Origin: Kaistella carnis
GTDB lineage: Bacteria > Bacteroidota > Bacteroidia > Flavobacteriales > Weeksellaceae
DNA: 64,000 nucleotides
NCBI RefSeq assembly: GCF_003860585.1
Contig: NZ_CP034159.1
Coordinates: 3,100,001-3,164,000, forward strand
Direction: 5' to 3'
Shown here: positions 53,108 through 61,987 of the stretch, piece after piece
Layout: each line of letters starts with the position of its first letter
How positions within the stretch are numbered: position 1 is the first letter of the stretch
Position numbers and translations under genes: made by a program
The notes under the pieces: generated by a model
The model's database searches: none
The model's input: the letters and a program-made list of their open reading frames with translations, nothing else
What the model was told of the DNA's origin: nothing

Positions 53108-56100
53108 ATGGCAAATTTAGAGAATAATAACGATAACGAAAATAAAAAATCAATTGCAGAGAATATTGGAGATTCTGTGCAAAAGCGCGTCGAAAATGTT
53201 CAGGAATCAGTAAAGGAAACAGTGAAAGATGCCGGTAATCTGGCGTCTGATGCAATTAACCATCCGGTAGAAACGGCAGGTGAATTTGTACAGCAGGCGG
53301 CAAAAGATGTCACCAGTTACACGTGGTGGGCGAAACTTTTACTCATTGTTTTTTGGACTGCGCTGTTTATTGTGGCTTCATTTATTGTCATCGTCAGTTT
53401 ACCGGCAACTAAAAACTGGGCAGCGCAGAAAGTTATTGCAAAGCTGAACCAGGATCTAAAATCCTCCATGTCCTTTGAAAGTGTAGATGTGAGTTATTTT
53501 GGCGACATCCATATTCATAATTTAGATGTTAAAGATCACAAAAATTTTAAGTTTTTAAAAGCAGAAGAGCTTTATGCAGATTCTGACTGGTTTTCAATTA
53601 TCAGTAATTCCCGAAATTTACAGTTTCAATCGTTGTCCTTAAAAAAATTAGATCTAAAAGTAATCACATATAAAGGCGACAGTATTTCTAATTTTATACG
53701 CTTCGTAGATTTATTTAGTACACCTTCGCCAACGACCCCTAAAGAACCGTTTCAGTTAAAGTCCCGGATTTTTATTACCGACTCAAAAGTTTCCATTGTT
53801 AATCAAAATCAGGAAGGTGAGGCTGGAAAATGGTTAGACGCGAAAAATCTTAATTTGGTGGTTCCGGAACTTCGAGTAAATGGATCAAATGTTTTCGCGC
53901 AGATCAATAATATGCGTTTTACCACAGAACGATGGGGCAAAAAGCATTTTGTTGATACGTTCTCTACCGATTTTTCTCTCACGCACGACTATCTTTCCCT
54001 AAAAGACCTAACCATTAATACCGATAACTCCTTGCTTCAGGGCGATTTGAAGTTCAATCTAAACAATGGCTCTTTCGCGGATTTTACAGATAAAGTACGT
54101 TGGGATCTGCAGTTGCAGCAGGGAAGTCAGATTAGTGGGTATGATATCAGCTATTTTGTAACCGATTGGGACAATTATAAACCCATCAATATTTCAGGTA
54201 AAATGACAGGCCCTTTAAATAAATTTTATCTGGATAATTTCCTCATTAGAAATCCGCAGGTTAATATTAAAACTAAGACCATGAAGGTTTCCAATATTTT
54301 GAAAGGCAATTTTCAGATCGAAACCAATACATTGACCACCGATTTTACCTATAAAGATCTGAAAGCGATGATGCCGACCTTCATTTCTTCAAAAATGAAA
54401 AATTTTGCAGATGATTTTGGCAGGTTAAAATATGATGGGGCAGCCCGTGTCACACCGAAAGAAGTCTACGTACCAAATGCACGGCTCATCACTGGGATCG
54501 GACAGGCGAAAATTAATAAGTTTTATCTCACGGATTACAGTACTAATTTGCCTAAATATCGCGGTTTCGCCGAAGTGAACGATTTAAATACGTCGGTCAT
54601 CACTAAAAGTAAGGAAGTTGGTTTGATCAGTGGTAAATTCAATGTTCAAGGTCAAAGCTTTGATGTGAATACTATGGTGATCAGAACAACATCTCAAATT
54701 TCAAAAATCGAAATTACGGATAAGGTCATCAACAATGTTTATTTGGAAGGTCTGTTGGATCATAAAAAATATACGGGAATCATTAATGTAAATGACGACC
54801 AGGCCCGCGCGAAAGTGAACGGACTGATTGATTTTAGCAAGCCCAAACTTTTTGCAGATATCAAAGCTGATGTAGATTATTTGAATATTAATTATTTTAC
54901 AGGTGCCACCGGGACACAAGCCGTGAGTGGTTTGGTTGATGGGCAAGTGTCCATGACCAATATAAATGATCTTACACTGGATGCTGCTCTGGAAAACATC
55001 AGTTTTGCGACTGCAACCCAAAAGTTTTTTATTCCTAATGCCGATGTGAAAGCTTTCTTTGAAGACGGGAAAAGGGTAGTTTCTGTTGATGCACCTGGCG
55101 CTGTAAAAGGTCAGATTTCCGGTAAATTTAATTTGGGAGACTTGGCCGGAATGGTGCAAAATGGCTTAGGGAAAGTTTTAGTAGGTCCAGCGCCGCGTAA
55201 ATTATATCGCGGACAGAATTTCTCTCTGGATTTTGATGTTAAGCAGAATTTGGTCAATTACTTTGTGCCGGATCTTCATATTCCAAAAGGTGCTGCGGTA
55301 AACGGTTCTTACGATGGGGATTCTAATAATCTTATTCTGAATGTGGATGCGGAAACGCTGAAATATGTGATGACCAAAAAAGAAGAAATCACGGAAGCTG
55401 ACAAAGCCCTCGCGCTGGCAAATCCGGCCTATAAAATTTCCGGTCGGGATAAAATAACACGTGACAGTGCCATGATCGATCAATTGCAGGTTCGTATCAA
55501 TACCGCTAATCTTGAGGAGCAGATTTATGCGAAAATCGATCGCGTAGAATACAACAAGAATATCTTGAAAGATATTACGCTGAGTGGCAGAAATGAAAAT
55601 AATCAGATCCTGCATATTGCGGCGAATTTCAAACACGGTACTCCGGAAGAAGAGGTGAAACAGGAATTAAAGGAATACGCAGTTAATCTGAATCAAACTA
55701 CAAATTCCACGGGAGATTATGTATTCCGTTTTGAACCAACGACCATTACAATTAATAATGTTGCGTGGTCAGTAGATACTGATCCGACCTTAAATCATTC
55801 CATTACGTACCGAAAAAAAGCAGGTGATTTCTTCATTCAAAATCTGCGCGTTTACTCTGATAACAGTGAATTGTTTTTAAAAGAATCGATTTTTAAATCG
55901 GCTAAGGATTTTTCTGTAGACGGAGAAGTAAGAAATCTGGATTTAGGAAAAGTCATCGCACTGCTAAACCAAGATAATAACATGGATATTAAAGGAATTG
56001 CCAATGGTAACTTTAATATTAAAATGAATAAAAACAATTTGGAGCCGCTCATTGACTTGAATATAAGCGACATTTTTATGAATCGTAATGAGATGGGGCA

Positions 56101-57889
56101 AATTGAGATCATCACTAAAAACAGTGCGATCCCTAATGTATTTGATGTCGATGTAAAACTTCATTCCACTGGAATTGTGGGAGATAATGACCTGCAGCTT
56201 ACAGGAACCATTAATAATAATACGTCCTCGCCAACATTAAATTTAGTCGCCCATATGGATGAGTTTGATCTGGCTTTCGCACAACAGTTTGTAAAGGGAG
56301 TATTTTCAAAGCTTCGGGGGAAAGCTTCCGGTGACTTAAATATCACGGGCCAGTTGAGCGATGTGGATTACAGCGGAGATATCGTTCTTAAAAATTTAGG
56401 ATTAAAATTAGATTTCACAGGAGTCGATTACTTGTTTGATGACACCGTAGTTTCATTATCAAAAGGTTTGGCGATCTTAAATGATATTGGGGTAAAAGAT
56501 GAGCGAAATAACTCTAAAGGTTCAATTTCCGGAGCAATACAGTTTGAAACCATCTCTTCAATGGGAGTCAATCTTGTGATGCGTGCTGATAATCTGATGC
56601 TTTTAAATACTACACAGAAAGATTACGATTTGTTTTGGGGAAGAGTTTACGGCACAGGAACTTTGTATGTTGATGGTCCTGTTTCAGGCCTTAGTATTTC
56701 TACGCCGGAAATGAGGGCACTTAGTAATTCAGTGTTTACCTTTAACTCGAATTCGACGTCAAATGTAGAAGAATTTAAAATGTTACGATTTTTAAAACGT
56801 GACGAAAATGGCGCTGTTACAACAGAAGAGAAGAAAAGGACCAGTGCCAATATGAATATCGATTTCACTTTGGCCGTTGATAAAGGAACCACTGTAAATG
56901 TTCTTGTGGGCGATGATATTGGAGATATTACAGTGCGTGGGAATTCGGAGAAATTGCGGTTTATGATGGGTCGTACGGGAGCAATCAACATGAGCGGAAA
57001 TTATATCGTAGACAATGGAACCTTTGTGTCTAAAGCCATTCTGAACCGGACCTTCCAGATTGCGAAAGGAAGTTCCATCCGTTGGGATGGTGAGGCTATG
57101 GCACCACAGCTGGATATTGACGCAACCTATTTGCGTACGGTCACCAATGCGGGACAATACCTGAATGTCGGGAGTTTACAGCCCATCAATGTTTTACTGA
57201 GTACAAAAATTACGCAGACCCTAAATAATCCGAAAATTGAACTGGGTGTTTCCGCGCAGGATGTCTCTTCTAATTTAAAAGAAACCCTGGCTGAAAAGAT
57301 GAGCAACGAAGATGAAAAAATCATTCAGTTTGGATCAGTCCTCGTGATGAACAGTTTTAATGTCGGCAATTCTGCTTTCGATATCAACATCGGTAACTTC
57401 GCGGAAAGTTCTGGATACAATATGTTGTTTAAACAATTAGGTTCTGTACTGAATACCATCAGCAATGAATTCCAGGTCGATTTAAATTATCTGCAAGGCG
57501 ATGCAGGATCAAATACGGGCGATCGTGCTAACGCAAGTGTAAGTTTCGCCTTATCTCCTCGAGTAACCGTTAAAACAGGTTTGGGAATACCCATTTCTAA
57601 ATCTGATAATGCAGAATATGATTATCTTTCCGGAGAAGGAATTGTGGAATATGACTGGTCCAAGAATAATGACGGAACAAGATTGCTGCGTGCCTATTCC
57701 AAGCCAACAAATATTGGGCTGAATGGTGCAGCCGCCGGAAATGCAGGTGCCAATCAAAGTTATGGCGTTGGGGTGGTGTACAGTAAAAGTTTTAATACAA
57801 TATTTAAAGGAAAGAAAAAGCCCGTAAAATCACAGAAGTCTAAGAATGTAATTAAAACAGATTCCATTAAAAACGATACCATAAAATAA
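53108..57889 (+). CDS. tamB: TamB-like translocation/assembly (AsmA-type) protein
   Basis: The start chosen at 53108 gives 1,593 residues; an ATG at 53015 lies inside tsaD and is rejected. An amphipathic, LEA-like helical start (GDSVQKRVENVQESVKETVK) is followed by one membrane helix (about 75-98, LLLIVFWTALFIVASFIVIV). A very long beta-taco of repeated strands follows, and the conserved DUF490/TamB C-terminal domain includes GAINMSGNYIVDNGTFVSK and RTFQIAKGSSIRWDGE. TamB bridges the periplasm and supports outer-membrane assembly or lipid transport. The extra N-terminal charged region is a Bacteroidota feature. No tamA/BamA gene is adjacent. Confidence 0.92.
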   Translation: MANLENNNDNENKKSIAENIGDSVQKRVENVQESVKETVKDAGNLASDAINHPVETAGEFVQQAAKDVTSYTWWAKLLLIVFWTALFIVASFIVIVSLPATKNWAAQKVIAKLNQDLKSSMSFESVDVSYFGDIHIHNLDVKDHKNFKFLKAEELYADSDWFSIISNSRNLQFQSLSLKKLDLKVITYKGDSISNFIRFVDLFSTPSPTTPKEPFQLKSRIFITDSKVSIVNQNQEGEAGKWLDAKNLNLVVPELRVNGSNVFAQINNMRFTTERWGKKHFVDTFSTDFSLTHDYLSLKDLTINTDNSLLQGDLKFNLNNGSFADFTDKVRWDLQLQQGSQISGYDISYFVTDWDNYKPINISGKMTGPLNKFYLDNFLIRNPQVNIKTKTMKVSNILKGNFQIETNTLTTDFTYKDLKAMMPTFISSKMKNFADDFGRLKYDGAARVTPKEVYVPNARLITGIGQAKINKFYLTDYSTNLPKYRGFAEVNDLNTSVITKSKEVGLISGKFNVQGQSFDVNTMVIRTTSQISKIEITDKVINNVYLEGLLDHKKYTGIINVNDDQARAKVNGLIDFSKPKLFADIKADVDYLNINYFTGATGTQAVSGLVDGQVSMTNINDLTLDAALENISFATATQKFFIPNADVKAFFEDGKRVVSVDAPGAVKGQISGKFNLGDLAGMVQNGLGKVLVGPAPRKLYRGQNFSLDFDVKQNLVNYFVPDLHIPKGAAVNGSYDGDSNNLILNVDAETLKYVMTKKEEITEADKALALANPAYKISGRDKITRDSAMIDQLQVRINTANLEEQIYAKIDRVEYNKNILKDITLSGRNENNQILHIAANFKHGTPEEEVKQELKEYAVNLNQTTNSTGDYVFRFEPTTITINNVAWSVDTDPTLNHSITYRKKAGDFFIQNLRVYSDNSELFLKESIFKSAKDFSVDGEVRNLDLGKVIALLNQDNNMDIKGIANGNFNIKMNKNNLEPLIDLNISDIFMNRNEMGQIEIITKNSAIPNVFDVDVKLHSTGIVGDNDLQLTGTINNNTSSPTLNLVAHMDEFDLAFAQQFVKGVFSKLRGKASGDLNITGQLSDVDYSGDIVLKNLGLKLDFTGVDYLFDDTVVSLSKGLAILNDIGVKDERNNSKGSISGAIQFETISSMGVNLVMRADNLMLLNTTQKDYDLFWGRVYGTGTLYVDGPVSGLSISTPEMRALSNSVFTFNSNSTSNVEEFKMLRFLKRDENGAVTTEEKKRTSANMNIDFTLAVDKGTTVNVLVGDDIGDITVRGNSEKLRFMMGRTGAINMSGNYIVDNGTFVSKAILNRTFQIAKGSSIRWDGEAMAPQLDIDATYLRTVTNAGQYLNVGSLQPINVLLSTKITQTLNNPKIELGVSAQDVSSNLKETLAEKMSNEDEKIIQFGSVLVMNSFNVGNSAFDINIGNFAESSGYNMLFKQLGSVLNTISNEFQVDLNYLQGDAGSNTGDRANASVSFALSPRVTVKTGLGIPISKSDNAEYDYLSGEGIVEYDWSKNNDGTRLLRAYSKPTNIGLNGAAAGNAGANQSYGVGVVYSKSFNTIFKGKKKPVKSQKSKNVIKTDSIKNDTIK

Positions 57890-57968
57890 GAATTTCAATA
57901 AGATCGTTCCCGTTTTAGTTAAAATTTATTAATGTTTCATATAATTTTTTCTATTTCATATTTTTTTG

Positions 57969-57976
57969 TAAATTTG
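57969..57976 (+). promoter_or_regulatory. -7 box of the AsnC-type regulator
   Basis: TAAATTTG matches TAnnTTTG, 43 bases before the ATG at 58020. No clear -33 box. Confidence 0.5.
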
Positions 57977-58019
57977 CAAAAATTTTGTAATAGTACACAT
58001 AAAATTATCAATACATAAA

Positions 58020-58490
58020 ATGAATTACCAACTGGACGAAATAGATAAAAAAATTCTGGATTTCTTAGTAGAAAACACCAGAATGCCTTTTACGGAAATT
58101 GCAAAGCAAATGGATGTATCCGCAGGAACCATTCACGTAAGAGTTAAAAAGATGGAGGATGCCGGAATTATTTTAGGATCTTCGCTGAACATCGATTACG
58201 GTAAACTTGATTACCACTTTACTGCATTTATCGGAATTTTACTTACCAAATCAAACCGAACTCAGGAAGTGTTAAAAGAATTAACTACCATTCCAAATGT
58301 GATCGAAGCGAGCGTGATCTCCGGGAAATACAATATCTTTTGTAAAATAAGAGCAAAGAACACCGAAGATGCGAAGAGAATCATATATCAGATCGACGAC
58401 ATTCAGGATGTGATGAGAACAGAAAGTATGATTTCTATGGAAGAATATATTTCTGACAAAAACAGATTAATCGACGCGGTTTCTATCTAA
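58020..58490 (+). CDS. Lrp/AsnC-family regulator
   Basis: The 156-residue protein has an N-terminal HTH (LDEIDKKILDFLVENTRMPF, then IAKQMDVSAGTIHVRVKKME) and the AsnC/RAM ligand-binding domain (DYHFTAFIGILLTKSNRTQE, VIEASVISGKYNIFCKIRAK). It probably controls amino-acid metabolism. It is a single gene with its own terminator. Confidence 0.93.
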   Translation: MNYQLDEIDKKILDFLVENTRMPFTEIAKQMDVSAGTIHVRVKKMEDAGIILGSSLNIDYGKLDYHFTAFIGILLTKSNRTQEVLKELTTIPNVIEASVISGKYNIFCKIRAKNTEDAKRIIYQIDDIQDVMRTESMISMEEYISDKNRLIDAVSI

Positions 58491-58513
58491 TCGCTGATTT
58501 ATATCAAGTAAAC

Positions 58514-58547
58514 AAAAAACTTTTGATTTCTTATCAAAAGTTTTTTT
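58514..58547 (+). terminator. Intrinsic terminator after the AsnC-type gene
   Basis: AAAAACTTTTGA pairs with TCAAAAGTTTTT around TTTCTTA, followed by T-rich DNA. Confidence 0.9.
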
Positions 58548-58559
58548 ATTTTTACCACT

Positions 58560-58934
58560 ATGAATGATAATTTTCAAGATGAGAGCCCCAAAAAAGATCT
58601 CGGTTTTGTTTTAGCACTGGCGGCTTTGTTACTTTTTTCAATGATGGGAGTTGGGATCGACTTTGATGAGTTTTTCCAGCACAAAGAGATTAATATCCCC
58701 ACCGGTTATTTTTACTTTATATTCTTGGTTGATATAATCATGATTTTATCGGTCATTTTTATTTATCAATACCGAAAGCTTGCCGCATACCTCTTTCCCG
58801 CGGCGGTCATTACCCATTTTTTAGCCCATAATTTTTTCCTTTCTACCTTTCTTTATACCGATGTTACGAATATGTTTTTGTACGTCAGTCTGGGTTTATT
58901 TGTGATCATTCCGAAATGGCAATTCTTTAAATAA
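58560..58934 (+). CDS. Small membrane protein of unknown function
   Basis: The 124-residue protein has about four hydrophobic helices (FVLALAALLLFSMMGVGIDF, YFYFIFLVDIIMILSVIFIY, LAAYLFPAAVITHFLAH, MFLYVSLGLFVIIP). No family is recognised. It lies before the Rrf2 gene with 14 bases between, so the pair could be co-transcribed. Confidence 0.65.
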   Translation: MNDNFQDESPKKDLGFVLALAALLLFSMMGVGIDFDEFFQHKEINIPTGYFYFIFLVDIIMILSVIFIYQYRKLAAYLFPAAVITHFLAHNFFLSTFLYTDVTNMFLYVSLGLFVIIPKWQFFK

Positions 58935-58948
58935 ATAATTCTGAATTC

Positions 58949-59380
58949 ATGTTTTCAAAAGCCTGTGAATATGCCATAAAAGCAACCATTTATATCGCGC
59001 AGCAAAGCCATCAGGAGCGGCGTGTGAATGTAAAGGAAGTTTCAAAAGCCGTAGATGCACCCGAGGCTTTTACCGCAAAAATATTGCAGCAACTTTGTCG
59101 TGAGAATATTCTGGAATCTAACCGTGGAAAACAGGGTGGTTTTATTTTCCAAGTTGACAAGCAGAAGCAAATTAAAATTTATGATGTGGTTCAGCTGATC
59201 GATGGTGATGACATTTTTACCAATTGTGGCTTGGGTTTACAAAAGTGTTCCTCCGAAAATCCCTGTCCGGTTCATGACGATTTCAAAGAAGTGCGAAATG
59301 GTTTGATCGCGATGGTACAGAAATATTCTTTCTATGATTTGGCCCAAAAAACCGAAAGTGGTTTGGCTTGGCTGAAATAA
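58949..59380 (+). CDS. Rrf2-family iron-sulfur-type regulator
   Basis: The 143-residue protein has an N-terminal winged helix (FSKACEYAIKATIYIAQQSH) and ILQQLCRENILESNRGKQGG, the Rrf2 recognition region. Three cysteines, C93, C100 and C106 (NCGLGLQKCSSENPCP), are spaced for an Fe-S cluster as in NsrR/IscR. The next gene codes for a Ric protein, as in nitric-oxide stress regulons, so this is probably an NO/Fe-S sensor. The exact family member (NsrR or IscR-like) is not settled. Confidence 0.88.
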   Translation: MFSKACEYAIKATIYIAQQSHQERRVNVKEVSKAVDAPEAFTAKILQQLCRENILESNRGKQGGFIFQVDKQKQIKIYDVVQLIDGDDIFTNCGLGLQKCSSENPCPVHDDFKEVRNGLIAMVQKYSFYDLAQKTESGLAWLK

Positions 59381-59444
59381 ATTCTTACTAAAATTTTACA
59401 CTAAATAGTTCTTTAAATATTTCTTTATCTTTAATTAAGATAAA

Positions 59445-59476
59445 TTTGTCCGAATTAAAAATATAGTGTACATTTG
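59445..59476 (+). promoter_or_regulatory. Promoter of the ric gene
   Basis: TTTG (59445-59448) and TACATTTG (59469-59476) are 20 bases apart and 25 bases before the ATG at 59501. A clean Bacteroidota promoter; it makes the earlier in-frame ATG (59474) unlikely. Confidence 0.7.
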
Positions 59477-59500
59477 TATTATAATATTAAACAAGACATC

Positions 59501-60214
59501 ATGTTAACTAAAGAGAAAACGATCGGTGAAATGGTTGCGGAAGATTTCAGAGCAGCGCAAGTGTTTAGAAAATATAAAATTGATTTCTGCTGCAAAGGAA
59601 ACAGAACCATTGAAGAAGCCTGTGAAAACAAGAAATTTGACGTGGCTGAAGTCTACAGCGATTTAGAAAATATCGCAAATGAAAAATCCGGTGATATCGA
59701 TTTTAATTCCTGGCCATTGGATTTATTAGCAGATTATATTGAAAAAACACATCACCGCTATGTTGAAGAAAACTCAACGGTGTTGCTTCAATATTTGAAT
59801 AAACTCTGTAAAGTTCATGGCGAGAGACATCCTGAACTATTTGAGATCAACAGCATTTTTGCAGAGATTTCCGGCGAATTAGCAGCGCACATGAAAAAAG
59901 AAGAGTTAATTCTTTTCCCTTTCATAAAAAGAATGGTGAACGCCAAACAAAAAGGCGAAGAATTAATCACTCCAAATTTCGGAACGGTGGAAAGTCCGGT
60001 TGCGATGATGAAACATGAGCATACCGTAGTAGGCGACCTGTTCGTGAAGATTGATAACTTAACCAATAACTATCAGTTCCCGGATGATGCTTGTGGAACC
60101 TATCAAGTGACGTATAAAATGTTGGAGGATTTCGAAAAAGATCTTCATACCCACATTCACTTAGAAAATAATATCCTTTTTCCAAAAGCAATCGAATTAG
60201 AGAAAACGTTTTAA
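59501..60214 (+). CDS. ric: Iron-sulfur cluster repair di-iron protein (Ric/ScdA)
   Basis: The 237-residue protein has the ScdA N-terminal domain with the Cys pair IDFCCKGNRTIEEA (C30-C31), then hemerythrin-like His/Glu ligands (THHRYVEENS, HGERHPELFEI, HMKKEELILFPF, MKHEHTVVGDL, HIHLENNILFPK). Ric proteins supply iron to damaged clusters after NO or oxidative stress. The Rrf2 gene upstream suggests regulation by it; a clear promoter precedes the gene. Confidence 0.94.
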   Translation: MLTKEKTIGEMVAEDFRAAQVFRKYKIDFCCKGNRTIEEACENKKFDVAEVYSDLENIANEKSGDIDFNSWPLDLLADYIEKTHHRYVEENSTVLLQYLNKLCKVHGERHPELFEINSIFAEISGELAAHMKKEELILFPFIKRMVNAKQKGEELITPNFGTVESPVAMMKHEHTVVGDLFVKIDNLTNNYQFPDDACGTYQVTYKMLEDFEKDLHTHIHLENNILFPKAIELEKTF

Positions 60215-60245
60215 AAAACTAAACTAAATTTTCTGTTTTTTAAAT

Positions 60246-60285
60246 GAAATCCATTTCAATTTTTTTTGAAGTGGATTTCTGTTTT
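60246..60285 (+). terminator. Hairpin terminator after ric
   Basis: GAAATCCATTTC (60246-60257) pairs with GAAGTGGATTTC (60268-60279) with one G-T pair; weak T-rich tail. Confidence 0.55.
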
Positions 60286-60303
60286 AAGGAGTTTTAGAAA
60301 CCC

Positions 60304-60430
60304 AAAAGTCACAAAAGTGTTCTGGTAAATAATCACGCAGACATTCGAAATTTTTTTAAAGAGAAAGTTGCCTTTTTTGAACGCAAATACGGTATTTATC
60401 ACTTTAACTTTTGTCACTTTTGTGGTTAAA
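60304..60430. repeat. Intergenic inverted repeat with a 95-base spacer
   Basis: CACAAAAGTG (60310-60319) is the complement of CACTTTTGTG (60415-60424), and the flanks add partial matches (AAAAGTC, GTCACTTTTG). Nothing coding in between. It resembles dispersed intergenic repeats of flavobacteria. Confidence 0.45.
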
Positions 60431-60461
60431 ACGATGACGTTAAAATTTTTGCGGTAAATTT

Positions 60462-61739
60462 TTATGCTGAGGTTTTAGAATTCAAATAGAAATCATACGT
60501 ATACACATTATACGGTAAAATCCATTTTGCAACCAAAAAGGAAACGAAGCAGCAGGCTAATATCGGTATAAATAAAATATAGCCATTTGGTAGGAGATTG
60601 CAAATTAAAACCACCGAGGTAAAGGGAGCATAAAGCGAAGCTGATAAGGTTGCAGCCGCGCCAATCAGCGCAAAATTGATCGGAATTAAATCCATATTGA
60701 AATAGGTGTTGCCTACAAAAGCCACTCCTAATCCTAAAAAAGCTCCCGCAACAATACTCGGGGCGAAAACACCGCCATCGCCGCCTGCACCCAAAGTTAA
60801 AGATGCTGCCAAAGGCTTTAGAACCGCTAAAATTACAAGAATAAAAATCGTTAAAGTAGGCGCCGATAAAGGTTCGTTTAAGATCTCCCGAAGTCCGTGA
60901 TAACTGTCGCCGTATAGACTTGGGAAGTAATAAATCATGGTTCCAACAGCAATCGCACCTAAATTGATGCGGATAAAATTATTAGAAATATTCCCGAAAA
61001 TCTTTTTCATTCTCGTCACCAAAAGCGTAAAATAAACCGACAGTACGCCACCTAAAATACTCAGTATAATGAAAAAAGGAATCGCAGCATACGTCCATTT
61101 TTCTACAGAATGATGCAGAATGGTTTCAGAATCGAAAAGTTCAATAAAGATCCAGCTTACCAAAGCCGACGCGCTGCATGCGATGAGAAGCGATTTCCGC
61201 ATTTTTCTCGCGATGACTTCCAATGCAAATAAAAATCCGGCGAGCGGACTCGTAAACAGTATCGCAACTCCGGCGACCACACCTGCGCAGATGAGTTCGC
61301 GTTTGTACATTCTGGCAGAAAATTCTTTTTCGTAGGCATAATTTCCAATGGTTGCTGTTGCAACAACGGTAGAAACTTCCACTCCGGTTGACCCTCCAAA
61401 AATAACGGTCAAAAAACCGTTGATGAAATGGGAGGGAATTTTAAAAAGTGGTAAATGATCTTTTCTCTGATCCAGGGTTTTATAAATTTCGGCAATTCCT
61501 TTGTTTTTCCGGTTTTGAAAAAAATATTTTCGCAGGAAAAAGATGGCTGTAATTCCAATCGTGGGCAAAAAAATAAAATAGATGGAGTTGAAATCATTAA
61601 TCTTGTTGAAGAATAAATGTTCGAAATATTCTGTCAGATGTTTGAGCGTAAAAGCGAGCAAAGCGCTTCCCAAAGCCACAATTACGGAAGCTACAATTAA
61701 TCTGAAATAATGTTTGGTAACGATTTTCGTTCTTTCCAA
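60462..61739 (-). CDS. CLC-family chloride channel/antiporter
   Basis: The 425-residue membrane protein has the CLC inverted-repeat layout with about ten or more helices. The ion-path motifs are variants: GGSTGVEVSTVVATATIG in place of G(K/R)EGP, so the gating glutamate position holds Thr; LTLGAGGDGGVFAPSIVAGA for GxFxP; and ASLYAPFTSVVLI near the end. No CBS domains. Whether it works as a channel or an H+-coupled antiporter cannot be told from sequence. Confidence 0.9.
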   Translation of the reverse strand: MERTKIVTKHYFRLIVASVIVALGSALLAFTLKHLTEYFEHLFFNKINDFNSIYFIFLPTIGITAIFFLRKYFFQNRKNKGIAEIYKTLDQRKDHLPLFKIPSHFINGFLTVIFGGSTGVEVSTVVATATIGNYAYEKEFSARMYKRELICAGVVAGVAILFTSPLAGFLFALEVIARKMRKSLLIACSASALVSWIFIELFDSETILHHSVEKWTYAAIPFFIILSILGGVLSVYFTLLVTRMKKIFGNISNNFIRINLGAIAVGTMIYYFPSLYGDSYHGLREILNEPLSAPTLTIFILVILAVLKPLAASLTLGAGGDGGVFAPSIVAGAFLGLGVAFVGNTYFNMDLIPINFALIGAAATLSASLYAPFTSVVLICNLLPNGYILFIPILACCFVSFLVAKWILPYNVYTYDFYLNSKTSA

Positions 61740-61987
61740 AGGAGTCGTTTTTAAAGATGAAAAAAAATAAAAGGGGATTTTAAAGACCTATGAAAAGATC
61801 AAACCAATTTATTTTGATGACGCAAATTTACGGAATCTTTAAAGAACGACGGATAAAATGAATTTTCCGTAAAATATTTTCACTGTCATTCTGAACAAGC
61901 AAGAAACTCAGTTTAGTGATAAGATGCTTCACTTCGCGATATTTCGTTCAGCATGACAAACAATAAAAAACATTTTCTGAAAAAAAA
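61740..61987. other. Intergenic, with a repeat
   Basis: Between the divergent-orientation ends of the CLC and YeiH genes; nothing coding. It holds the inverted repeat described at 61884-61958. Confidence 0.5.
61884..61958. repeat. TGTCATTCTGAAC-type inverted repeat
   Basis: TGTCATTCTGAAC (61884-61896) is nearly the complement of GTTCAGCATGACA (61946-61958). Between them is CTTCACTTCGCG. Similar units are common between genes in Bacteroidota. Confidence 0.7.

Noticed and set aside
55202-55636. Minus-strand frames within tamB (also 54701-55159 and 56792-57157)
   Set aside because: They are antisense to a strongly supported gene and have unnatural composition.
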